Shown: positions 46,550 through 55,499 of the stretch, piece after piece
How positions within the stretch are numbered: the first letter of the stretch is position 1
Layout of the letters: every line of letters starts with the position of its first letter
NCBI GenBank assembly: GCA_003245715.1
Contig: QKCJ01000034.1
Span: 21,210 to 85,209, forward strand
Direction of reading: 5' to 3'
Source of the DNA: a bacterium
GTDB lineage: Bacteria > Planctomycetota > SZUA-567
Length of the DNA: 64,000 nucleotides
Position numbers and translations under genes: made by a program
Notes under the pieces: model-generated
Told to the model about the DNA's origin: nothing
Database searches by the model: none
The model's input: only the letters and a program-made list of their open reading frames with translations

Positions 46550-47266
46550 ATGAGATGTTTATCAAATCCCAGGCTGGTAGGTGAAAAGCACTTTACGCTA
46601 ATTGAGATGTTGGTGGTGATTGCCATAATCGGCATACTGGCAAGCATGATGCTTCCTTCATTGAAGTCTGCATTATCTCAGGCAAGGCAACTCTCCTGTG
46701 CAAACAACCTCAAACAGCTCGGGCAGGTTATCTTCAGTTATGCAAATGATAATAATGACTGGATTATTCCCTCACGTGACAGTACGGAACTTAAAGATTA
46801 CTGGTTTGTAAGAGCGCAACTGAATGGCTACGCAGAGAACAGTGATACGCTTCTTTGTCCTGAACAGGAAAGTGCATATGTGAGGACGGTCACAAAAAAC
46901 TATAGCACGAATTATGGTTTAAATACCTGTGTTGCCAGCGCTGTTGGTTCGACTTATGTGAACTCATATGTGAAGCAGAGGAAACTGACTGAGTTGGCAA
47001 AAACTTTGCAGGGCGCTACGAAAACCCCCATCGCTTCCGACGCAATACCAACAACAAGTGTAATTCATATTTTTACATATTCTGGTAATGACCCGTACTC
47101 TTCCTCGCCTCCCGGTGGAATAGACTCAGTTCATAATGGCGGAGCGACATTTCTTTTTGGTGATCTGCATGTGAAGGGCTTTACCGCTCCTTATGCGCCA
47201 CCGACAATGGGTGTTTATTGGTTGAATCCTGACTCGTTGCTTTATCCTGAATATATCCGTTACTGA
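46550..47266 (+). CDS. Pseudopilin-type protein, tandem paralogue
   Basis: 238 residues from the ATG at 46550, chosen because AGGA lies seven bases upstream (an ATG two codons earlier is too close). Leader of ~15 residues ending EKH, then [19 protein letters not shown]. Strongly similar to the previous protein: [52 protein letters not shown] and a last segment LLYPEYIRY. Last gene of the plus-strand cassette; the converging AraC gene ends 16 bases away with no obvious terminator between them. Confidence 0.9.
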   Translation: MRCLSNPRLVGEKHFTLIEMLVVIAIIGILASMMLPSLKSALSQARQLSCANNLKQLGQVIFSYANDNNDWIIPSRDSTELKDYWFVRAQLNGYAENSDTLLCPEQESAYVRTVTKNYSTNYGLNTCVASAVGSTYVNSYVKQRKLTELAKTLQGATKTPIASDAIPTTSVIHIFTYSGNDPYSSSPPGGIDSVHNGGATFLFGDLHVKGFTAPYAPPTMGVYWLNPDSLLYPEYIRY

Positions 47267-47282
47267 GTTTTATAATTTTTTA

Positions 47283-48146
47283 CTAGCGGCGTTCTCTGAA
47301 TTTATCCGGGGAGACGCCGTAGTATTTTTTAAAGGCTTTTGAAAAATGATAAGGGTCGTCAAAGCCTACTCTGGCTGAAATTTCCTTGACCAGAAGGTCG
47401 TCTCCCAGAAGCAGCGAAGCCGCGTGTGACATCTTGCACTTTATCAGGTACTTGTAGGGCGGGGTGTTGTGATATTTTCTGAAGATGCGGCAGATATACG
47501 GTTCACTCAAATCACATTCATGCGCAACCGTGTCAATTCCGCGCAGCCATAAGCAGTTCTCTTCGATATACTGCAGACATTTCTGGTAACTGCTCCAAGA
47601 CATGGACTCCACATCACGAATCGGCAAGGCCAACTCCTGCGCGCGCAGTAACAGCAATTCAATCTGCAGACGGGCAATCTGCCTGTAATTCCTGCGTTGA
47701 TTTTTTCCATCAACCTGAAGACGCTTGAAAATTTCAAGTATCACCTTGTTGTCGGTAAAGTGCAGTGGAACCCCCATATTGAGTGGCCCTGTTTTTATTA
47801 ATGAAGACGCTCTCTCTCCAATAAAATCGACAAAATATTTCACCAGCCGCTGGTGCGGTTTTGCGTAAATTTCATGCTCAATTCCAGGGCCATAAAAAAA
47901 CATATCCCCGGTTGATATGTCATGCTCTTGACCATTAAGTACAACCGTGCCATTACCTTGTGAAACATACTCGATGCAGTAGTAGGGGAATTCCTTGCGG
48001 TTGATATGGTATTCTGCGCCGCAAATTTCCCGGCCGCTGCAGATAACCGTCATTGATGAGGATTTTTTTGGCGTCAGATCAATAAAGACATACTCGCCCT
48101 GAATAACTTTGCTTGAGACAAATTCCGGTAATATTTGCTTGGCCAT
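47283..48146 (-). CDS. AraC-family regulator with cupin sensor
   Basis: 287 residues from the ATG at 48146, six bases after GGAG; an ATG at 48152 is too close to that site. The N-terminal cupin-like domain (~25-115) contains YYCIEYVSQGNGTVVLNG and DMFFYGPGIEHEIYAKPHQ. The C-terminal double HTH has IDTVAHECDLSEPYICRIFRKYHNTPP and VKEISARVGFDDPYHFSKAFKKYYGVSPDKFR. Divergent from the alcohol dehydrogenase/ABC importer operon at 48303, its probable target. Confidence 0.92.
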   Translation of the reverse strand: MAKQILPEFVSSKVIQGEYVFIDLTPKKSSSMTVICSGREICGAEYHINRKEFPYYCIEYVSQGNGTVVLNGQEHDISTGDMFFYGPGIEHEIYAKPHQRLVKYFVDFIGERASSLIKTGPLNMGVPLHFTDNKVILEIFKRLQVDGKNQRRNYRQIARLQIELLLLRAQELALPIRDVESMSWSSYQKCLQYIEENCLWLRGIDTVAHECDLSEPYICRIFRKYHNTPPYKYLIKCKMSHAASLLLGDDLLVKEISARVGFDDPYHFSKAFKKYYGVSPDKFRERR

Positions 48147-48302
48147 AACCATCTCCGTCTTGTAATATCCACTGTAATTATACCTTATAAATAAAAAGAT
48201 CGAGGATAAAAATATCCATCATGTGGGCAAAAATAGCTATTTTCTGAGAATTGGGATTTATTGTATAGTAAAGTTGGGTGGCTCAATTCTAAAGGGAGAA
48301 AC

Positions 48303-49379
48303 ATGATGGCGGATGCAAAAAAAATTATGACTGGCGCGGTTTTGCCGGGTAACAGTACGGTTGAATTGCGGGAATTTCCGATTCCCACGCCCGGGCATGG
48401 TGAGGTGCTGATCCGGACAAAATCATCAACAATTTGCGGATCGGACATTCGTTGCATTTATCGTGAACATCTTGGCAAGGGTCCGGAAGGTTATCAGCCG
48501 GGGATGATTGCAGGGCATGAGCCGTGTGGTCAGGTAGTCGAGACAGGACCGGGATGCAGGCGGTTTTGTGAGGGCGACAGGGTCATCATTTATCATATTT
48601 CCGGTTGTGGTGTCTGTAATGACTGCCGCAGGGGCTACATGATTTCCTGCACCAGTTCCTGGCGCAGGGCATACGGCTGGCAGCGAAACGGCGGGATGGC
48701 TGAATATATTCTGGCTGAAGAAAAAGACCTTGTTCTGCTGCCGGATTCTCTGACGTACTCTGACGGCGCTCAGGTTGCGTGCGGTTTTGGTACAGTTTAT
48801 GAAGGCCTTGAGAAGATCGGAATTTCTGGTAACGATACTCTGCTTGTTACAGGTCTTGGACCGGTTGGTCTGGCAACTGCAATGCTCGGTAAGGCACTTG
48901 GCGCAAGTTGCATTATCGGTACCGATATCTCGGAGCAGAGACTGAAAATTGCCAATGAGTTGGATCTCTTTACGCATCTTTTAAAAGCCGGTGCGGATAA
49001 TGTCGCACGCATCAGGGAGTTGAACGACGGAAACGGTGTGGAAAAATCCGTTGATGCTTCAGCTAATGATCAGGCCCGACTGACCTGCATTCAGGCGACG
49101 CGCAAGTGGGGCAAGATCTGTTTTATCGGTGAGGGTGGCGGAGTGAGTTTTCATCCTTCAGAAGATATTCTTCATGACCAGAAAACAATTTACGGTTCGT
49201 GGGTTACCAGTATCTGGCGCATGGAGGAACTGGTTGAACGGATCGTACGCTGGGGCATCCATCCTGACGCTCTCATCACTCACCGCTTTCCGCTTGAGGA
49301 AGTTTCAGAAGCGTATGCGTTGATGGCTTCGGGTGAGTGCGGCAAGGTGGCGGTTGTTTTCGATGAAGAGTTAAAATAA
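48303..49379 (+). CDS. Zinc-dependent alcohol/sugar-alcohol dehydrogenase (MDR family)
   Basis: 358 residues from 48303 (GGGAG just upstream; an ATG one codon later is equally possible). Catalytic zinc ligands: C45 in STICGSDIRC and the GHE motif in IAGHEPCGQV. Structural zinc cysteines in the GCGVCNDCRRGYMISC segment. NAD(P)-binding Rossmann motif is TGLGPVGLATA. Family members oxidise secondary alcohols, threonine, sorbitol or similar polyols. First gene of an operon with an aldo/keto reductase and a ribose-type importer, so it probably oxidises the imported sugar or polyol. Confidence 0.9.
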   Translation: MMADAKKIMTGAVLPGNSTVELREFPIPTPGHGEVLIRTKSSTICGSDIRCIYREHLGKGPEGYQPGMIAGHEPCGQVVETGPGCRRFCEGDRVIIYHISGCGVCNDCRRGYMISCTSSWRRAYGWQRNGGMAEYILAEEKDLVLLPDSLTYSDGAQVACGFGTVYEGLEKIGISGNDTLLVTGLGPVGLATAMLGKALGASCIIGTDISEQRLKIANELDLFTHLLKAGADNVARIRELNDGNGVEKSVDASANDQARLTCIQATRKWGKICFIGEGGGVSFHPSEDILHDQKTIYGSWVTSIWRMEELVERIVRWGIHPDALITHRFPLEEVSEAYALMASGECGKVAVVFDEELK

Positions 49380-49421
49380 CTTTCTTGATGTTTTTATGAC
49401 GCAAGATAATAAGGGCATATT

Positions 49422-50468
49422 ATGATTTCTGGTTATTCACCACAAAAATTCAAAGTATATGACGAGGCGGTTGATCCGGCGGCTGTACCGTTTCGGACAA
49501 TCAGCAGCGGTCGGAAAATCCCGGCAATCGGCCTTGGTACATTCGGCTCGGACCATAATTCGCCGCAGGATATTGCTGACGCGGTAATTTACGCGGCGGG
49601 TGTTGGCTACCGACATTTTGATTGCGCGGCTGTTTATGCCAATGAAGATTATATCGGCGTGGCGCTGCAGGAGATAATGTCCGGCGGTGTGCGCCGCGAA
49701 GAATTGTTTGTCACCTCAAAACTTTGGAATGATATGCACGCCGAGAGTGATGTTGTTGATGCCTGCAAGCGTTCACTGCAGGATTTGCGCCTTGATTATC
49801 TTGACCTGTATCTTGTTCACTGGCCGTTTCCAAATTACCATGCACCCGGTTGTGATGTGAGCAGCCGCAGTCCTGATGCGCGTCCGTACGTCCATGAGGA
49901 ATTCATGAAGACTTGGCGGCAGATGGAAAAGCTGGTTGACATGGGGCTTGTCCGCCACATCGGAACATCAAACATGACCATTGCAAAAATGAAATTGCTT
50001 TTGCATGATGCGAAGTACAAGCCTGCCGTCAACGAGATGGAGTTGCACCCGCATTTCCAGCAGTTGGACTTTTATAATTACATCGCCAGCAATGGCATTG
50101 TGCCTGTCGGTTATTGTCCTATCGGTTCGCCCAACCGCCCCGAGCGTGACCGTACGTCACAAGACACGGTTGATATCGAAGACCCCGTTATTACTGAAAT
50201 TGCCAGGGTGCATAATGTACATCCTGTGAGTGTTTGTCTTAAGTGGGCGGTGCAGCGTGGGCAGATTCCGATACCGATGTCGGTTAAGCCTAAGAATATT
50301 TTGTCAAATATCAAGGCTGTGGTTGCTGATCCGCTAAGCGAGAAAGAACTGAAGGCTATTGCCAGGATTGATAAGGATTGCCGGCTGATTAAGGGGCAGG
50401 TTTTTCTCTGGCGGGAAGATCAGGACTGGCAGGATTTGTGGGATGTGGATGGTGTTATCAAAAAGTAG
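49422..50468 (+). CDS. Aldo/keto reductase
   Basis: 348 residues of the (beta/alpha)8 aldo/keto reductase family. Catalytic tetrad Asp and Tyr are in YRHFDCAAVYANED, the Lys in FVTSKLWN and the His in LYLVHWPF. GTSNMTIAKMKLLL and the C-terminal IPIPMSVKPKNILSNIKAV segment (the IPKS-like cofactor-binding region, here IPMSVKP) follow. It reduces aldehydes or ketoses with NADPH. The spacing to the upstream dehydrogenase gene is 42 bases, and the pair probably interconvert a carbonyl and alcohol form of the same substrate. Confidence 0.92.
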   Translation: MISGYSPQKFKVYDEAVDPAAVPFRTISSGRKIPAIGLGTFGSDHNSPQDIADAVIYAAGVGYRHFDCAAVYANEDYIGVALQEIMSGGVRREELFVTSKLWNDMHAESDVVDACKRSLQDLRLDYLDLYLVHWPFPNYHAPGCDVSSRSPDARPYVHEEFMKTWRQMEKLVDMGLVRHIGTSNMTIAKMKLLLHDAKYKPAVNEMELHPHFQQLDFYNYIASNGIVPVGYCPIGSPNRPERDRTSQDTVDIEDPVITEIARVHNVHPVSVCLKWAVQRGQIPIPMSVKPKNILSNIKAVVADPLSEKELKAIARIDKDCRLIKGQVFLWREDQDWQDLWDVDGVIKK

Positions 50469-50612
50469 TTTTGCATTGTAGTTCGTTTTTGCAAAAAAAT
50501 CAGAGACGATAATAATATAAGAAGGGGCAAGGCTTATTAAATCAATTCGGTTTGTTGGCAGGCATTGCGGATAATTATTCGCAGCTGTCGCTGCAGGATC
50601 AAGGAGAAGACG

Positions 50613-51575
50613 ATGAAAAATGGTATTATAATAGCGGTGTTGGTATTGGTTGCTGTTATTTTTGTCGGTATCGGTATTGCCAGAAAGGGTGGTTCTGCAG
50701 GTGTGAAGAAAACAATAGCGGTGATCCCCAAGGGGACTACACATATTTACTGGAAGTCGGTGCATGAGGGTGCACTTAAAGCCGGTAAGGAATTTGGTTA
50801 TGAGATTTTCTGGAATGGCCCTGAACGTGAGACCGATCGCGAAAAACAGATTCAGATTGTCGAGGATTTTGTTGTGCAGAAGGTCAGCGGCGTAGTCCTT
50901 GCGCCGCTTGATGACAAGGCGCTTATTCCTTCAGTTATTAATCTCGCTAATAAAAATATTCCCTGTGTTATTATCGACTCACCGATAGCCACAGATCAGT
51001 ACGTTTCATTTGCTGCGACCAATAATTATCAGGGTGGTGTGCTTGCGGCGAGGCGTATGGGTAAGATCTTGAATGGCAAGGGCAATGTTGTTGTTATTAA
51101 GTACGTCCCTGGTTCAGGTTCGACCACTCAGCGCGAGAATGGCTTCATTGATACAATCAAAAAAGATTTCCCCGGCATTACCATTGTTGATACCAAGTAC
51201 GGAATGGATACTGTTGAGACGGCGCTTCAGGCAACGGAGGATCTGCTGACTAAGCACAAGGATCTGCAGGGGCTGTATGCCTGTAACGCGCCAACAGCGG
51301 TAGGCGCTCTGCAAGCTATCCAGAGCCAGAAACGTGACGAGATAAAGATGGTTGGTTTTGATGCTGAGGATGCGCTGATTCAGGGGTTACGAAGCGGCAA
51401 GATTGATGCGCTGATTGTCCAGAATCCGTTCAAGATGGGATATGAAGGGGTGAAGGCGGTTGTCGAGGCGATAGAGGGCAAGAAGGTTGAGAAGCTGATT
51501 GATACGGGTGTTATGGTTGTTACAAATGATAATCTCAATGCCCCTGAAACTAAAGCGTTGCTCAATATTCAGTAG
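50613..51575 (+). CDS. Sugar ABC importer, substrate-binding protein (membrane-anchored)
   Basis: 320 residues from 50613, with AAGGAG upstream. N-terminal hydrophobic helix (IIIAVLVLVAVIFVGIGIA) without a lipobox cysteine, so it is either cleaved or kept as an uncleaved membrane anchor. The rest is a Peripl_BP_4 (ribose/galactose-binding type) domain: IAVIPKGTTHIYWKSVHEGA, VSGVVLAPLDD, IPCVIIDSP, FAATNNYQGG and IKMVGFDAEDALIQGL. Followed 12 bases later by the ATPase and then the permease. Confidence 0.93.
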   Translation: MKNGIIIAVLVLVAVIFVGIGIARKGGSAGVKKTIAVIPKGTTHIYWKSVHEGALKAGKEFGYEIFWNGPERETDREKQIQIVEDFVVQKVSGVVLAPLDDKALIPSVINLANKNIPCVIIDSPIATDQYVSFAATNNYQGGVLAARRMGKILNGKGNVVVIKYVPGSGSTTQRENGFIDTIKKDFPGITIVDTKYGMDTVETALQATEDLLTKHKDLQGLYACNAPTAVGALQAIQSQKRDEIKMVGFDAEDALIQGLRSGKIDALIVQNPFKMGYEGVKAVVEAIEGKKVEKLIDTGVMVVTNDNLNAPETKALLNIQ

Positions 51576-51587
51576 AAAGGCGCGAAT

Positions 51588-53111
51588 ATGTCTGGTTCAG
51601 AGAACTGTGAATATAATCTGCGTATGGAAGGCATCAGCAAGAGCTTTGGTCCTGTTCAGGCTCTGAAGGATGTGACCTTCAAGGTCAGGCCGGCGACGGT
51701 GCATGCCTTGTGTGGCGAGAATGGTGCTGGTAAGTCAACACTGATGAAAACCTTGTCCGGCGTGCATATACCTGACAGTGGCAATATTTATGTCCGCGGA
51801 CAAAAGCAGGACATCAAATCACCAAAAGATGCAATTGATGCGGGTATTGCCATGATCTATCAGGAACTTGATATGGCTGAAGACCTGACGGTTGCGGAGA
51901 ATGTTTTTCTCGGGGCAGAACCTGAGGGAATGATACCGGGGACTATTTCATGGAAGGCGATGAATGAGTCTACCGCGGCGCTTGCCAGCTCTTACGGCTT
52001 TGACATGATTAAGCCTGAGGCGCGGGTGTCGGACCTCTCAACCGGTGACTGTCAGATTGTAGAAATACTAAAGGCTTTGCACAAGAACGCGTCAATTCTG
52101 GTTATGGATGAGCCGACGAGTTCACTGTCAGAAGCGGAGTCTCTGCGTCTGTTTGAAGTTGTCAGGCAACTGCGTAAGAAGGGCTTGTCAATAATCTATA
52201 TTTCACACCGTCTTGAAGAGGTGGTTGATCTTGCTGATGACATCAGCGTTCTGCGTGATGGCAGTGTTGTGTACGGCGATACGGCGGTTAACCTTGATAT
52301 CTCCCTGATCGTGCAGCATATGGTCGGGCGCGAGATCAAGGATTTCTTCCCCGAGCGCAGGGCGACAATTGGCGAGGTTTGCCTGCAACTTGATTCAATC
52401 AGTGCAGACAATGGCGTGAAGGATATTTCCTTTGAAGTGCGCCGCGGTGAAATTGTCGGTATGGCCGGATTGGTTGGGGCCGGACGTACTGAGGTCGCGC
52501 AGGTGATTTTCGGTATTCAGAAACCTAATGGTGGTACTATGTCGATTAACGGCAAGCCGCTTGATATTCGCTCGCCACACGACGCAATCGAAAACAAAAT
52601 CGCGCTTCTTACTGAAGACCGAAAACGTACCGGGCTTTGTCTTGAACTATCATGCTGCTGGAATATAACCCTGCCCAATCTTGAGAAGATGGGGATGAAG
52701 ACGATTGTCCGCCCCAAACGCGAGTCTCAGGTAGTCCGTAAGAATACCGATTCTATCCGCATTAAATATTCTTCGCTTGATGCTCCGGCAGATTCGTTAT
52801 CCGGGGGTAATCAGCAGAAGTTACTGATCGCGCGCTGGCTGATGTCTGATCCCGACTTGCTGGTTGTCGATGAGCCGACGCGCGGGGTTGATGTTGGCGC
52901 AAAGCGCGAGATATATGTGCTGCTCAATCAGATGGCGGAAGAGGGACGGGCGATACTCTTTATTTCATCTGAATTGCCTGAGTTGTTTGGGGTGACTGAC
53001 CGTATACTGGTCATGCGCCGGGGCAGAATAGTTGGTAACCTGAAAACCAGTGAGACTACGCCAGATGAAGTGATGCACCTGGCGGCTGTAGAAAACGAGG
53101 TGTACTCATGA
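51588..53111 (+). CDS. Sugar ABC importer, double ATPase (RbsA/MglA type)
   Basis: 507 residues with two ABC domains. Domain 1: Walker A GENGAGKST, signature LSTGD (a variant of LSGGQ) and Walker B ILVMDEPTSSLS. Domain 2: degenerate Walker A GLVGAGRTE (typical of this family), the LSGGNQQK signature and LLVVDEPTRGVDVG. It drives import by the RbsC-like permease, whose start overlaps its stop by four bases. The substrate class is pentose or related monosaccharides by family. Confidence 0.95.
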   Translation: MSGSENCEYNLRMEGISKSFGPVQALKDVTFKVRPATVHALCGENGAGKSTLMKTLSGVHIPDSGNIYVRGQKQDIKSPKDAIDAGIAMIYQELDMAEDLTVAENVFLGAEPEGMIPGTISWKAMNESTAALASSYGFDMIKPEARVSDLSTGDCQIVEILKALHKNASILVMDEPTSSLSEAESLRLFEVVRQLRKKGLSIIYISHRLEEVVDLADDISVLRDGSVVYGDTAVNLDISLIVQHMVGREIKDFFPERRATIGEVCLQLDSISADNGVKDISFEVRRGEIVGMAGLVGAGRTEVAQVIFGIQKPNGGTMSINGKPLDIRSPHDAIENKIALLTEDRKRTGLCLELSCCWNITLPNLEKMGMKTIVRPKRESQVVRKNTDSIRIKYSSLDAPADSLSGGNQQKLLIARWLMSDPDLLVVDEPTRGVDVGAKREIYVLLNQMAEEGRAILFISSELPELFGVTDRILVMRRGRIVGNLKTSETTPDEVMHLAAVENEVYS

Positions 53112-54088
53112 GTAAATTCGTCAGACAGATTTTGCCTTTTGTAAGTTTGATTCTTATTGTTTGTCTGCTTTCGGCGTTGGTGCCGGACAAGTTTCTGTCA
53201 ATTGATAACTGGCTTAACGTCCTTCGCCGCTCTAGCGTAAACGGTATAATCGCGGTTGGCATGACAGCGATTATCATTACCGGCGGAATCGATCTCTCTG
53301 TTGGTTCTATGCTGGCAGTCTCTGGTATGGTCGGCGCGATCACGATGATAAGCCTTGGCGATATCAATCCTGTAACCAGCGAACTTCATATCACGACGAC
53401 GGCGATGATTATTGGTACGCTCTCAGGTACGATTGCCGGGGTGCTGTGCGGGTTCCTCAATGGCATATTAATAACGAGTCTGAATCTGCCGCCGTTTATT
53501 GTGACCCTTGGCACGATGAGTTCTTTGCGCGGCATTGCTTACGTCATGAATGACGGCCAGCCGTATAATGTTCCTGAATACAGCTTCCTTGGCAATGGAA
53601 CAATTGTCGGTATTCCGATCTCGGTTATAATTGTTACGGTGATTGTTCTGCTGGCGGCGTTTATCCTGCGCTATACGCGTTTTGGCCGCAATGTTTATGC
53701 TATCGGCTCTAACTCACAGGCCGCGTTTCATGCCGGTATCAATGTCAAACGAAACCTGACAATTGTTTATACCCTTACCGGTCTGGTAGTCGGTATCGCT
53801 TCAATGATTGCTACTTCGCGAACCGTTTCCGCCCAGCCTACTGCCGGTATTTCTCTTGAGCTTGATATCATTGCTGCTGTTGTTATTGGCGGCGCAAGTT
53901 TGTCAGGGGGGCGCGGCACGATTATTGGTACTATCATCGGTACGCTTCTTATCAGCTTCCTGCGCAATGGCTGTACTTTGGTTGGTATCTCAACAAATGT
54001 GCAGCTGATTGTGATTGGCGCGATTATTGTTGTGGCTGTTGCTGTTGACCAGATGGCCAGAAAACGCGCCGCAGGTGCGGACGCTTAA
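53108..54088 (+). CDS. Sugar ABC importer, permease (RbsC type)
   Basis: 326 residues, about eight to ten transmembrane helices. Family signature segments include GGIDLSVGSMLA and the loop GRNVYAIGSNSQAAFHAGI(N), plus LDIIAAVVIGGASLSGGRG. ATGA overlap with the ATPase gene shows tight coupling. One permease gene only, so it would form a homodimer with the double ATPase. Confidence 0.95.
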   Translation: MSKFVRQILPFVSLILIVCLLSALVPDKFLSIDNWLNVLRRSSVNGIIAVGMTAIIITGGIDLSVGSMLAVSGMVGAITMISLGDINPVTSELHITTTAMIIGTLSGTIAGVLCGFLNGILITSLNLPPFIVTLGTMSSLRGIAYVMNDGQPYNVPEYSFLGNGTIVGIPISVIIVTVIVLLAAFILRYTRFGRNVYAIGSNSQAAFHAGINVKRNLTIVYTLTGLVVGIASMIATSRTVSAQPTAGISLELDIIAAVVIGGASLSGGRGTIIGTIIGTLLISFLRNGCTLVGISTNVQLIVIGAIIVVAVAVDQMARKRAAGADA

Positions 54089-54137
54089 TTTATTTATGTT
54101 GCATTTTCAGACAAGCTGAAAATAGAGTGATAGAAAA

Positions 54138-54172
54138 ACATCGCAGACATTAAACGTGTCTGCGATGTTTTG
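54138..54172. terminator. Bidirectional terminator
   Basis: Perfect 12-base arms (ACATCGCAGACA and complement) around a seven-base loop. A-tract on the left and TTTT on the right allow it to end both the ABC importer operon and the converging fucosidase gene. Confidence 0.9.
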
Positions 54173-54197
54173 GTTGTTATAAAATTAGAACGGCGGG

Positions 54198-55430
54198 TTA
54201 TTTTTTGAGAACAATCTTGAGTACGTCCCCGGCTTTTACATTGAGCGGGCGGATGCGTTGTTCCTCAGGCTTTAAAAGCTCAAAGCCCCAGTCATTAATC
54301 AGGTCAACAGTTTGACCGGTGCGCAAGATACAGATGTATTCAATCTTGTCTTTAAGCTCGGGCAGAATAATGTCTCCCATCGGCTGCAGCAGCAGATAAA
54401 GATAAAGGTTATTTCCTTTCTGGGTGTAGCAACCGGCAAACGGTGGCTGGTACTCGGACTTTCCGGCGCCGCAAACAGACTCGCCATTTAAGAGTGACCA
54501 TTCGGCCAGTTCTTCAAGGCGCCTGATTGACATTTCAGGGAAATTGCCTTTAGCGTCCGGGCCAATATTAAGAAGGAGGTTGCCGTTTTTCGCAACGCAT
54601 CCCATCAACCCGCCGGTAAGGGTATTAAGAGGTTTGTAATTGAAGTCCGTATTACAGTAGCCCCAGTGGTCATTCATCGTGCAGCAGGTCTCCCAGATAA
54701 CTTCTTTACCCTTTACCTGCTGTGGCTGGTTGGGTACGCAGATCTCGGGCGTGTAATAATCAAAGTCGCGTACGTCTTCTTTGAAGTATGAAAGGCGGTC
54801 ATCAACCAGAATATCGGGCTGGTTGCTGTAGATGGTGTTGAGCAGCCGCTCACGGTCATAGTAATCACCGTCAGCTTTGTACTGGCTGGTGTAATCAAGA
54901 AAGAGCAGGTCGATTTTGCCATACTCGGTCATCAGTTGCTCGACATGATTATTGAGCAGGTCAAGGTATCCCCGATGCGCTTCTTCAGAAACGTCTTTCA
55001 TTACTTTGTTCTGTATGTATTCCGGGCTTTCCTGGTCTGACCAGCCATGGTGCGTCCAGTCCGGTAATGAATGATAGAAGCCGATGCGCAGGCCCTCCGC
55101 GCGAAAAGCTTCAACAAGCATCCCTGTCACATCTTTACCATAAGGCGTGTTGGTGATTTTGTAATCGGTGTATTTACTGTCAAACATGCAGAAGCCGTCA
55201 TGGTGGCGGGTTGTGAATACAACATACTTCATGCCGGCAGCCTTGGCGAGCTTGGCCCAGTATGCAGGATCATACTCTACAGGGTTGAATTTGTTGATGA
55301 GGTTTTCATACTCCCCCGGCGCCCACTTGTTTCTGGCGTAAGTCCATTCACCACAGGCTGGGATCGCGTAAAGTCCCCAGTGAATAAAGAGGCCAAAACG
55401 CGCATTGGTAAACCAGTCAGCTTTAGACAT
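54198..55430 (-). CDS. Alpha-L-fucosidase, GH29
   Basis: 410 residues, slightly shorter than many GH29 enzymes, without a signal peptide. Removes alpha-linked L-fucose by a retaining mechanism. Hallmarks: ARFGLFIHWGLYAIP at the start, EYDPAYWAKLAKAAGMKY, TTRHHDGFCMFDS, and the strand IDLLFLDY that should carry the nucleophile aspartate. C-terminal ~60 residues form a beta domain. The intracellular location suggests action on imported oligosaccharides. It is the last gene of the operon with the alpha-galactosidase-like gene 69 bases upstream. Confidence 0.93.
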   Translation of the reverse strand: MSKADWFTNARFGLFIHWGLYAIPACGEWTYARNKWAPGEYENLINKFNPVEYDPAYWAKLAKAAGMKYVVFTTRHHDGFCMFDSKYTDYKITNTPYGKDVTGMLVEAFRAEGLRIGFYHSLPDWTHHGWSDQESPEYIQNKVMKDVSEEAHRGYLDLLNNHVEQLMTEYGKIDLLFLDYTSQYKADGDYYDRERLLNTIYSNQPDILVDDRLSYFKEDVRDFDYYTPEICVPNQPQQVKGKEVIWETCCTMNDHWGYCNTDFNYKPLNTLTGGLMGCVAKNGNLLLNIGPDAKGNFPEMSIRRLEELAEWSLLNGESVCGAGKSEYQPPFAGCYTQKGNNLYLYLLLQPMGDIILPELKDKIEYICILRTGQTVDLINDWGFELLKPEEQRIRPLNVKAGDVLKIVLKK

Positions 55431-55499
55431 TGTTCTGTCTCCATTTCAGATATAGAAAAAATCATTATTTGATGTAATATAACTTATAAAAACGCGCCA

